Source of the DNA: an uncultured Pseudogracilibacillus sp. | GTDB lineage: Bacteria > Bacillota > Bacilli > Bacillales > Amphibacillaceae | Direction: 5' to 3' | DNA length: 50,182 bases | Assembly (NCBI GenBank): GCA_937974845.1 | Contig: CALJVC010000103.1 | Span: 1-50,182, forward strand | Shown here: positions 1 through 6,973 of the stretch, piece after piece | Numbering within the stretch: the first letter of the stretch is position 1 | How the letters are laid out: every line of letters starts with the position of its first letter | Notes under the pieces: model-generated | What the model saw: the letters and a program-made list of their open reading frames with translations, nothing else | Databases searched by the model: none | Told to the model about the DNA's origin: nothing | Program-made: the position numbers and the translations under genes

Positions 1-2
1 AT

Positions 3-74
3 TTGCTTGGGCAGAAGGTAGAGAAGGAAGAAGCTTTACCGATTGCTCTTCTTGAGGAAAAGGTAGAAGATTAA
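3..74 (+). CDS. 3' end of an upstream gene, possibly yfhH (partial)
   Basis: Only the last 23 codons of a gene cut by the window edge are visible, ending in EEALPIALLEEKVED and a TAA stop. The EEALPI-type ending and the position just before yfhP recall the small YfhH (DUF1811) proteins of Bacillus; this is from memory. Frame 2 of the same stretch reads FAWAEGREG, which also recalls the segment YfhH carries just before its C-terminus, so a one-base frame break near positions 20-30 is possible. Too little sequence remains to decide. Confidence 0.35.
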   Translation: MLGQKVEKEEALPIALLEEKVED

Positions 75-78
75 AAAA

Positions 79-100
79 AGATGGAGTATATACTCCATCT
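79..100. terminator. Bidirectional terminator hairpin
   Basis: A perfect 22-base palindrome (AGATGGAGTA followed by its complement) is flanked by an A-run on the left and a T-rich stretch on the right. It lies between two convergent genes and can end transcripts from either side. Confidence 0.75.
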
Positions 101-104
101 TTCC

Positions 105-1091
105 TTATGTAGGACTGTCGCCGAACCAAAGTTTTCTTTGTAAGGTCCGTTCGGAAAAAATCCAACCTGTATAGGAATTTAAAATCTGTAAATCATCATC
201 AATTTGCACTACCGCGACAAAGGGGTAGTAACCTTTAGAACGGTAACGTAAATCAATAAGGCGTACCTCGGTGTAGCGCTCTTTTTCATAAATTTCCCAA
301 CGGTAAATCGGGGAAAAGGATAAAAAAGCTGAAATATTTTTGTCGGTTTTCGCTACATCGATCAATGGTGACTTAGGTAAAGGTAACCTTTCGAACTCAT
401 CGAACAATTGGATATGACCATTATCAACATGGCCGACGTAGAAACGATCCTTCGTTTGAAAGGCGACCCGCCACTCATTTTGCTTGATCGTCGGTGAGGT
501 GGCTACGAAATCCGTCGTTGGAAAATGATCTTTAATTTTACTAATAATTTCTTTACGGTCGTTGTATCGTTTTATATAGTAGAGTACGAGCACGACGTAA
601 ATTGTTATAAAAGTAAAGCCTGGGTTAGCCCCTAAAACCCATGCGACGATGCCAGCAAGATGTAAGAAAAAGATATATGGATCAAAGGTGTTGATAAAAC
701 CGAAAGCAATCCATTTAGATGAAAAGGGGCGCAGGGCCTGGGTACCATAGGCGTTAAACAAATCGACAAAAACATGGATACTTACAGCCAGAAAGGTCCA
801 AATCCATAGATGGAAAAGGGGGATTTCTGGTAGAAAAAAATAAATACTAGCGGTAATGAGTATGCTCCATAAAATAACTGCTGGGATAGAATGGGTAATG
901 CCTCGATGGTTTCTTATATATACAGCGTTGTTTCGTAGTTTTAATAAAGTATCGAAGTCCGGTGCAACGGAACCGACGAGTGTCCCGATACAGACGGCAT
1001 GAAATAAGCTACTATCGTTGGCAATGACCGGATCGATGGTCGCTAAACCGGCAAGACCTATCCCCATCACAACGTGTGTGCCTGTGTCCAT
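105..1091 (-). CDS. yfhP: YfhP-like membrane-bound metal-dependent hydrolase (YdjM/DUF457 family)
   Basis: A 328-residue protein with several N-terminal membrane segments (about residues 1-170) and a soluble C-terminal half. The opening MDTGTHVVMGIG, the PDFDT motif and the NHRGITHS motif are typical of the YdjM/LexA-regulated membrane hydrolase family, in which the His and Asp residues are thought to bind metal. A longer frame would begin at a TTG seven codons upstream, but that codon overlaps the GAGGAGG ribosome-binding site, so the ATG at 1091 is chosen. It is divergent from mutY, as in B. subtilis. The physiological substrate is unknown. Confidence 0.85.
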   Translation of the reverse strand: MDTGTHVVMGIGLAGLATIDPVIANDSSLFHAVCIGTLVGSVAPDFDTLLKLRNNAVYIRNHRGITHSIPAVILWSILITASIYFFLPEIPLFHLWIWTFLAVSIHVFVDLFNAYGTQALRPFSSKWIAFGFINTFDPYIFFLHLAGIVAWVLGANPGFTFITIYVVLVLYYIKRYNDRKEIISKIKDHFPTTDFVATSPTIKQNEWRVAFQTKDRFYVGHVDNGHIQLFDEFERLPLPKSPLIDVAKTDKNISAFLSFSPIYRWEIYEKERYTEVRLIDLRYRSKGYYPFVAVVQIDDDLQILNSYTGWIFSERTLQRKLWFGDSPT

Positions 1092-1160
1092 TAGACTAAA
1101 TTGCCTCCTCAATAATGACTAGAAACACTTAACTATATTGTAACATATGGATGTGATCCC

Positions 1161-2243
1161 TTGTTAGATGAATCCTTACGAAATTTTAAACAAAAGGACT
1201 TTGTTAATGATTTATTAACATGGTTTGAACAAAATAAACGTGATCTTCCATGGCGGAAGACAAAAAACCCTTATTATATATGGGTTTCAGAAATTATGCT
1301 CCAGCAGACAAAGGTTGATACGGTTATTGCTTATTATGACAAATTTATCAAAACTTATCCTAGCTTAGAGGCCTTAGCGAGCGCAGAGGAACAGGAAGTA
1401 TTAAAGTTATGGGAAGGTTTAGGTTACTATTCCCGTGCCCGCCATTTACATAGTGCAGCGCAGGAAGTTGTCGAACGGTATGGTGGCGAAGTGCCAAAGG
1501 ATCCAAAGGCTTTAGAAAAGTTAAAAGGAATAGGTCCTTATACGAAAGGGGCTATTTTATCGATAGCCTTCAATCAAGCTGAACCAGCCGTCGATGGAAA
1601 TGTCATGCGGGTATTGGCACGTATTTTGTGTATTGAAGACGACGTCATGAAAGGGAAAACCCGCCGACGCTTTGAAGGAATTGTTCGAACTATCATTAGT
1701 AGAGAAGAGCCCGGTGCTTTTAATGAAGCTTTGATGGAACTTGGAGCTTTAGTGTGTACACCAAGAAATCCAAGCTGCTCGACATGTCCAGTAAGGTCGC
1801 ATTGTCGTGCGTACGCTACAGATCGGGTGGATGAGTTGCCTAGACGAATCCGTAAAATCCCACAAGCAAAACAGGAGTATTTGGCTTTTTTACTTTATAA
1901 TCGGTCCGGTGAAATAGCTCTTGAACAACGACCTTCGACCGGTTTATTAGCCAACCTATGGCAGTTTCCTATGTTAGAAAAGACAGCCTTACAAGACAAG
2001 TCGGTGGTGGAATTGTTCGCCCAACGTTATGGGCTAGCGATAAAAGTAGAAAAGAAGCTAGGTGTCGTAAGTCACCAATTTTCCCATAAAAAGTGGTCTT
2101 TGACCGTATATGAGGCGAAGCTTTTGAAAGGGGAAGAGGATCAAAGTTCCTTAAACTTCATCCCTATAACAAATCTGTCGGACTATCCTATGGCCGTCGC
2201 CCACCAGAAGGCACAAAAGTTGGATGCTCGTCTTTCCAACTAA
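1161..2243 (+). CDS. mutY: A/G-specific adenine DNA glycosylase MutY
   Basis: Removes adenine mispaired with 8-oxoguanine in base-excision repair. The 360-residue protein has the catalytic Glu44 (VSEIMLQQT), the helix-hairpin-helix LKGIGPYTKGAI at 121-132, catalytic Asp145 (VDGNVMR), and a [4Fe-4S] cluster set C199-X6-C206-X2-C209-X5-C215. The C-terminal third is the NUDIX-like domain that recognises 8-oxoG. The TTG start is supported by GGATGTGATC at 1149-1158, a near-complete match to the 16S anti-Shine-Dalgarno complement, correctly spaced. Length is normal and nothing is missing. Confidence 0.96.
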   Translation: MLDESLRNFKQKDFVNDLLTWFEQNKRDLPWRKTKNPYYIWVSEIMLQQTKVDTVIAYYDKFIKTYPSLEALASAEEQEVLKLWEGLGYYSRARHLHSAAQEVVERYGGEVPKDPKALEKLKGIGPYTKGAILSIAFNQAEPAVDGNVMRVLARILCIEDDVMKGKTRRRFEGIVRTIISREEPGAFNEALMELGALVCTPRNPSCSTCPVRSHCRAYATDRVDELPRRIRKIPQAKQEYLAFLLYNRSGEIALEQRPSTGLLANLWQFPMLEKTALQDKSVVELFAQRYGLAIKVEKKLGVVSHQFSHKKWSLTVYEAKLLKGEEDQSSLNFIPITNLSDYPMAVAHQKAQKLDARLSN

Positions 2244-2250
2244 TACCATC

Positions 2251-2280
2251 TGCATATATAGGATAACTTCCCTTCATTTG
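2251..2280 (+). promoter_or_regulatory. Possible sigma-G promoter for sspE
   Basis: TGCATA, an 18-base spacer and CATTTG loosely resemble the forespore sigma-G consensus (TGAATA, 17-18, CATACTA). The placement suits transcription of the spore-protein gene starting at 2310. The -10 match is poor, so this is inference from position and gene function. Confidence 0.3.
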
Positions 2281-2309
2281 GGACAACTTATATATGCGGA
2301 GGTGATAAC

Positions 2310-2486
2310 ATGCCTAAGAAAACGAAAGCTAATACAGATGTTGAACAAGTAAGAAAACAAAACCAACAGTCCGCTCAAGCTGAGCCAGGTCAGTATGGTA
2401 CTGAGTTTGGTGAGGAAACGAACGTCCAAGAGGTAAAGAAGCAAAATCAAAAGTCTAAGCAAAACAAGCATAAGCAAACAAAATAA
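2310..2486 (+). CDS. sspE: Gamma-type small acid-soluble spore protein SspE
   Basis: A 58-residue, Gln/Lys/Asn-rich protein with no Cys or Trp. It contains TEFGEETNVQ, matching the TEF-x-x-ET cleavage motif cut by the germination protease GPR, and two related VRKQNQQS / VKKQNQKS segments, as in the repeat structure of gamma-SASP. It acts as an amino-acid reserve in the spore core and does not bind DNA like alpha/beta-SASP. A GCGGAGGTGATA ribosome-binding site precedes the ATG. Its position after mutY matches B. subtilis. It is shorter than B. subtilis SspE (about 84 aa), probably because it has fewer repeats. Confidence 0.9.
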   Translation: MPKKTKANTDVEQVRKQNQQSAQAEPGQYGTEFGEETNVQEVKKQNQKSKQNKHKQTK

Positions 2487-2585
2487 ATGTTATGAAGAAT
2501 GAGTCCACTTATCTAGTTCATCTAGGCTAGATTAAAGGGTAGTTCGTGTAGGAGCGCATGAGGTTGTCAGAGTACAGTTAAAAGG

Positions 2586-2619
2586 AAAAATTGCGGGATC
2601 TATGATTCCGCAATTTTTT
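2586..2619 (+). terminator. Rho-independent terminator downstream of sspE
   Basis: AAAAATTGCGG and CCGCAATTTTT form an 11-bp stem with an 11-base loop followed by a T-rich tract. It lies about 100 bases after sspE. The rest of the 2487-2763 gap contains no gene that I can support. A very similar hairpin occurs at 31175-31217. Confidence 0.75.
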
Positions 2620-2763
2620 ATTTACATAGTTAAGTATGGGAACTAAGTTTATAAAGGTAGTGCATAGCCTTTGTGTTCGATTAGGGGCAGTGCTTCCTTG
2701 GATGAATTTTGACGTCACTATGATAGGATAGGGAGAAAGACAGGGAGAGGAAAGGGTTTTACG

Positions 2764-3273
2764 ATGCGTCAAGGTTATGAAAGAGTAAAAATTGTGAGTT
2801 TAAAGCATGATGGAAGCTTTCATCGGTCTTGGGAAGAAAACACCGTCCTCGAGGAGACGAAAGAAGGACTCATCGGCATGAATAATCGTACGATGGTAGT
2901 CGAAGCGGACGGCACTCGTTGGCTGACGGAAGAACCGGCTATTTTTTATTTTTATCCTGACAAATGGTTTAATGTCATCGTACTTTTTACGGAGGATGAT
3001 TATTCTTTTTATTGTAATGTATCTAGCCCCTATCGTAAGGAGGGACAGGTGCTTAGTTATATCGATTATGATGTAGACCTTATCGTTTCTTCTGATTTGC
3101 GCTATCGTTTCGTCGATGTCGATGAATTTATTTTTCATAGGAAGAAATATAGCTACCCTTCAAAGGTTGTTACAAATGTAAAGAAAGCTTCAAAACAACT
3201 CGTTGAAGCGATTACGAAAAAGGCGGATCCTTTCAACGCTTCTTTTGTAGAAAAGTGGAAGCGGTATTTGTAG
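2764..3273 (+). CDS. ntdP: Nucleoside tri-/diphosphatase NtdP (YgaC, DUF402)
   Basis: A soluble 169-residue protein of the DUF402 family, whose staphylococcal and Bacillus members hydrolyse nucleoside tri- and diphosphates. Family landmarks visible are KHDGSFHR near the start, FYCNVSSP, YIDYDVDLIV and the acidic DVDEFIFHRKK near residues 120-130, which supply metal-binding Asp/Glu residues. GAGGAAAGG lies just before the ATG. Position between sspE and the ABC exporter matches ygaC in B. subtilis. In vivo substrate preference cannot be read from sequence. Confidence 0.85.
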   Translation: MRQGYERVKIVSLKHDGSFHRSWEENTVLEETKEGLIGMNNRTMVVEADGTRWLTEEPAIFYFYPDKWFNVIVLFTEDDYSFYCNVSSPYRKEGQVLSYIDYDVDLIVSSDLRYRFVDVDEFIFHRKKYSYPSKVVTNVKKASKQLVEAITKKADPFNASFVEKWKRYL

Positions 3274-3376
3274 TTTGGTGAACTTTAGAAACTTAGTTGT
3301 TTATTTAGAGTTTTCTTTATAAACATGATACGATTTCAAATAGTGATTATCTGTGAGATGAGGGAAGAGTTATTCT

Positions 3377-5128
3377 ATGAATCCAATTAGACAATATATG
3401 GAGTTTGTTAAGCCCTATAAGTGGCTTATTTTTTGGACGATTATTATCGGAATTATTAAGTTTGCTATTCCTTTACTTATTCCGCTTTTATTAGGTTTTG
3501 TTATTGATAATATAATTGGTGGTGATCTATCTACTAGTGAAAAGACAAAACAATTGTTCCTCATTATGGGAATAATGTTTGGTATCTTTTTAGTTGCTCG
3601 ACCACCGATTGAATATTTACGTCAGTATTTAGCCCAGTTTGTCGGAAGTAAAATTTTATATGATTTAAGGGACGCTTTATTTGATCATTTACAAAGGTTG
3701 AGTCTGCGGTTTTACGCTAATCGAAAGGCAGGCGAAATCATATCCCGCGTTATCCATGATGTTGAACAAACAAAGGTTTTTGTTATTACCGGTTTAATGA
3801 ATGTTTGGCTGGATATGGCAACGATTTTAATTGCAATTGGTATTATGCTTTCTTTCGATGTTAAATTAACCTTAGTTGCCATTGCATTATTCCCTTTATA
3901 CGGCTTTGCTGTAAAGTATTTTTATGGTCGTTTACGGCACTTGACCCGGGAACGTTCACAAAAGTTAGCAGAACTACAGGGTCATTTGCATGAACGAGTA
4001 CAAGGTATGGCGGTGACGAGAAGTTTTGCATTAGAAGACTATGAACAGGAACAATTTGATCGCTACAACAAAAGCTTTTTAGATAAGGCGATTGAACATA
4101 CGAAATGGAATGCGTACACTTTTGCAGTTACAAATACGATTACTGATTTAGCGCCTCTTTTAGTTATTGCCTATGCTGGCTATGAAGTAATTCAAGGGAA
4201 TTTAACGGTCGGTACGATGGTAGCCTTTGTTGGCTATATGGATCGGGTATATAGTCCTTTACGTCGTTTAATTAACTCCTCGACTGTGCTTACCCAATCG
4301 ATTGCTTCGATCGACCGGGTGTTTGAGTTAAAAAACGAGACCTACGATATCGTAGATAAAGAAGACGCTCAAGCCTTAACGGAGGTAAAGGGTCAAATCG
4401 ATATCGAAAATGTATCCTTTGCTTACGAAGGGGAAAAGTACGTTTTAGAAGATATTAATTTACATGTTAAGGCCGGAGAAACGGTTGCCCTCGTCGGTAT
4501 GAGCGGAGGAGGAAAATCGACCCTAGTCAGTCTATTACCTAGGTTTTACGATGTAACAAAGGGCAGTATAAAGGTCGACGGAATGGATATTCGTGATGTA
4601 AAGCAACGTTCCTTGCGTGATAAGATCGGTATGGTTTTACAAGATAACGTCTTATTTAGTGAGTCGATTGCGGTCAATATCCGGATGGGGAATCCCTATG
4701 CTAGCGATGAAGAAGTCATCGCAGCGGCAAAGGCCGCCAATGCCCACGACTTTATTATGTCCCTACCTAATGGCTACGATACTTTAGTAGGGGAGCGGGG
4801 CGTCAAGTTATCAGGAGGCCAACGTCAACGGATTGCGATTGCCCGGGTATTTTTAAAGGACCCGCCAATTTTGATTTTCGATGAGGCAACCTCTGCCCTC
4901 GACCTAGAAAGTGAACATATGATTCAGGGAGCCTTGGAACGGTTAGCTGCCAATCGTACGACGTTTATCGTTGCCCACCGACTTTCGACGATTACTCATG
5001 CGGATCGGATTGTTCTCATCGAACATGGGAAAATTGTAGAAATGGGTACCCATGAAGAGTTGATGGAGAAGCGGGGAAGCTATTACGAACTTTATGAGGT
5101 ACAAAATTTAGGTGAGGAAACTAAATAA
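3377..5128 (+). CDS. Multidrug-type ABC exporter half-transporter (YgaD-like)
   Basis: A 583-residue fused membrane/ATPase exporter. The first 300 residues or so form the six-helix type-1 exporter domain. The ATPase domain has Walker A GMSGGGKST (about 374-382), signature LSGGQRQ (about 478), Walker B ILIFDEAT (about 500) and the H-loop IVAHR (about 534). All ATPase motifs are intact, so a homodimer like Sav1866 or BmrA would be functional. Corresponds by position to B. subtilis ygaD. Substrate cannot be inferred. An efficient terminator follows. Confidence 0.88.
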   Translation: MNPIRQYMEFVKPYKWLIFWTIIIGIIKFAIPLLIPLLLGFVIDNIIGGDLSTSEKTKQLFLIMGIMFGIFLVARPPIEYLRQYLAQFVGSKILYDLRDALFDHLQRLSLRFYANRKAGEIISRVIHDVEQTKVFVITGLMNVWLDMATILIAIGIMLSFDVKLTLVAIALFPLYGFAVKYFYGRLRHLTRERSQKLAELQGHLHERVQGMAVTRSFALEDYEQEQFDRYNKSFLDKAIEHTKWNAYTFAVTNTITDLAPLLVIAYAGYEVIQGNLTVGTMVAFVGYMDRVYSPLRRLINSSTVLTQSIASIDRVFELKNETYDIVDKEDAQALTEVKGQIDIENVSFAYEGEKYVLEDINLHVKAGETVALVGMSGGGKSTLVSLLPRFYDVTKGSIKVDGMDIRDVKQRSLRDKIGMVLQDNVLFSESIAVNIRMGNPYASDEEVIAAAKAANAHDFIMSLPNGYDTLVGERGVKLSGGQRQRIAIARVFLKDPPILIFDEATSALDLESEHMIQGALERLAANRTTFIVAHRLSTITHADRIVLIEHGKIVEMGTHEELMEKRGSYYELYEVQNLGEETK

Positions 5129-5147
5129 AGCTTAAGGTGAAAGTTTT

Positions 5148-5183
5148 TTCGGCTAGTACATCGAAGTATCTAGCCGAATTTTT
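5148..5183 (+). terminator. Rho-independent terminator after the ABC exporter
   Basis: TTCGGCTAG and CTAGCCGAA form a 9-bp stem with a 13-base loop, followed by TTTTTCTTTC. Confidence 0.8.
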
Positions 5184-5252
5184 CTTTCTACGTATGAAAC
5201 CGTACAGATGTACATATACTGTTTTAAGATTGCAAATGAAGAAGGGATTAAG

Positions 5253-5681
5253 GTGGTTCTACTTATAATCGTAGTGATTAGTTTTATAATGTATAAAAGC
5301 CTTCGCCACTTTCTTCTCTTTAAAGAAATAAAAACAACCTACCATCAAACGACCATTTCATTAGAGGTGTTTTTTACCTTTACTATAGTTTACTGTATTT
5401 TTATTCTCGGCTTTGGATTGATTTATTTTATTTTGTCCTTCACTGACAATATTTTGATAGAAAATGGTCCCCATCTCCCTTTAGAAAGTGGTCTCTTTCG
5501 GCGACTGTTTCTTAGTCTCTATTTTAGCGGTGTGACACTATTGACTATCGGTTACGGAGATATTACTCCTATAGGTGTCGGTCGCATTATTTCCCTTGTA
5601 CAAGCATTGCTTGGCTACGTGCTTCCTACGGCATTTATGTTAAAACTCGTTCAACTACACCAAATGAAAGACCAAGGTTGA
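5253..5681 (+). CDS. Two-pore-helix potassium channel protein
   Basis: A small membrane protein with the K+ selectivity filter TIGYGD in the pore loop FSGVTLLTIGYGDITP, flanked by membrane helices (VFFTFTIVYCIF... and IISLVQALLGYVL...). It also has an extra N-terminal hydrophobic segment. No C-terminal RCK ligand domain is present, so gating is not obvious. The GTG at 5253 is chosen because GAAGGG lies 6 bases upstream; the ATG at 5208, which would add 15 residues, has no ribosome-binding site. It lies where B. subtilis has other genes (ygaE, gsaB). Confidence 0.8.
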   Translation: MVLLIIVVISFIMYKSLRHFLLFKEIKTTYHQTTISLEVFFTFTIVYCIFILGFGLIYFILSFTDNILIENGPHLPLESGLFRRLFLSLYFSGVTLLTIGYGDITPIGVGRIISLVQALLGYVLPTAFMLKLVQLHQMKDQG

Positions 5682-5752
5682 GTACATTTTTTATCTTTTC
5701 CCTTCGCTTTATGATATATTGAAGGCAAGAATCTTAAGTAGGAGGAAGTGTC

Positions 5753-6226
5753 ATGGCAATAGAAGTAGGTAAAAAGGCGCCGGATTTTGCCTTACAAAAT
5801 CAAGATGGAGAAACGGTTCGTTTATCGGATTATGCAGGTAAACGAGTTGTTTTATACTTTTATCCAAAGGATATGACACCAGGTTGTACGAACCAAGCCT
5901 GCGACTTTCGTGATAATTACGAACAATTTAAAGATTTGAATACAGTTATTTTAGGCGTTAGCCCTGATCCGATCGAACGGCATCAAAAGTTTATAGACAA
6001 GCATGAATTACCTTTTCCTCTTTTAGCCGATACAGAACAAGAAGTAGCGAAATTGTATGATGTCTGGAAATTAAAGAAGATGTTTGGTAAAGAATTTTAC
6101 GGTATTGAACGCAGTACTTTCATTATCGATGAGGAAGGGATTGTCCGGAAAATTTGGCGTAAAGTACGAGTCAAGGGTCATATTGATGAAACGATTCAAT
6201 TTATTCAAGAAGAAATGGCTGACTAA
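5753..6226 (+). CDS. bcp: Thioredoxin-dependent thiol peroxidase (Bcp/PrxQ)
   Basis: A 157-residue AhpC/TSA-fold peroxiredoxin that reduces hydroperoxides with thioredoxin. The motif DMTPGCTNQACDFRD holds the peroxidatic Cys at about 45 with the resolving Cys five residues later, the PrxQ arrangement. YFYPKDMTPGC and the downstream FGVSPD-like loop fit the family. AGGAGGAAGTGTC precedes the ATG. It lies just upstream of perR, as ygaF does in B. subtilis, linking it by context to peroxide defence, but no Per box is seen in its own promoter. Confidence 0.93.
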   Translation: MAIEVGKKAPDFALQNQDGETVRLSDYAGKRVVLYFYPKDMTPGCTNQACDFRDNYEQFKDLNTVILGVSPDPIERHQKFIDKHELPFPLLADTEQEVAKLYDVWKLKKMFGKEFYGIERSTFIIDEEGIVRKIWRKVRVKGHIDETIQFIQEEMAD

Positions 6227-6321
6227 TAATCGAGTACCATATATTTCAAGAGAATAGACATATACAACCTGTAAATACTATAAGGGACAGGACTTAGTCT
6301 AAGATGAAAAAAACTTGCTTT

Positions 6322-6336
6322 TTATAATGATTATAA
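6322..6336 (+). promoter_or_regulatory. PerR operator (Per box)
   Basis: TTATAATGATTATAA is an exact match to the Per box consensus TTATAATnATTATAA. It lies about 19 bases upstream of the perR -35 element, consistent with autoregulation by PerR. Confidence 0.9.
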
Positions 6337-6354
6337 ATTAATAGGGTTAATAAA

Positions 6355-6384
6355 TTGACATTGAAAGCCGTCCCAAGGTAGAAT
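6355..6384 (+). promoter_or_regulatory. Sigma-A promoter of perR
   Basis: A consensus -35 TTGACA, an 18-base spacer and TAGAAT, about 60 bases before the chosen perR start. The Per box is just upstream. Confidence 0.7.
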
Positions 6385-6443
6385 ATATATAGGTTTACTG
6401 TAGATTCAACTTGAAATTTATGAAGAAAGCGAGGTGCATGACG

Positions 6444-6905
6444 GTGCCGAAACATCGATTAGAAGAAGCGATCAATACATTGAAAAAGTCCGGTGTAAGA
6501 ATTACACCGCAACGTCATGCGGTTCTTGAGTACTTACTTACTTCACAAAGCCACCCAACGGCTGATGAGATCTATAAGGCCTTAGAGGATAAATTTCCAA
6601 ATATGAGTGTGGCAACGGTTTATAACAACTTACGTATTTTAAAAGAACTGGGACTAGTTCAAGAATTGACGTATGGAGATGACTCCAGTCGGTTCGACAG
6701 TAGCCCAGAAGAACATTACCATATCATTTGTGAAGAGTGTGGTAAGATAGTTGATTTTCATTACCCGACTTTAGATGAGATTGAATCGTTAGCGGAAAAG
6801 GTGAGCGGATTTGAAATAAGCCACCACCGCATGGAATTGTACGGTGTCTGCAGTAGCTGTAATGAAGAAAAGGCTAAGAACAAACAAGAAGAAGTAAAGG
6901 TTTAA
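6444..6905 (+). CDS. perR: Peroxide-responsive repressor PerR (Fur family)
   Basis: A metal-dependent repressor of peroxide-defence genes that senses H2O2 by oxidation of His ligands at its Fe site. The winged helix spans about 1-80, with GVRITPQRHAVLEYL and NMSVATVYNNLR. Regulatory-site ligands are present in SSRFD, EEHYH and IVDFHYP, and the structural zinc is held by two CxxC pairs (CEEC, CSSC). The GTG at 6444 lies 7 bases after GAGGTG and gives an N-terminus aligning residue-for-residue with B. subtilis PerR. An upstream TTG or ATG would add residues not found in the family. Confidence 0.95.
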   Translation: MPKHRLEEAINTLKKSGVRITPQRHAVLEYLLTSQSHPTADEIYKALEDKFPNMSVATVYNNLRILKELGLVQELTYGDDSSRFDSSPEEHYHIICEECGKIVDFHYPTLDEIESLAEKVSGFEISHHRMELYGVCSSCNEEKAKNKQEEVKV

Positions 6906-6911
6906 TAAAGT

Positions 6912-6960
6912 AAAACAGATTGCCTTCTATGCATGTTTTGCATAGAGCAATCTGTTTTTT
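6912..6960. terminator. Terminator between convergent perR and pabBC
   Basis: AACAGATTGC and GCAATCTGTT enclose a second stem (TCTATGC/GCATAGA) and are followed by TTTTTTT. The A-run on the other side lets it serve the converging minus-strand gene too. Confidence 0.85.
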
Positions 6961-6973
6961 TGTTAGGAAACTT

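Noticed and set aside
2800..3138. A 112-codon minus-strand ORF opposite ntdP
   Set aside because: Antisense shadow of a conserved gene with no initiation signals.
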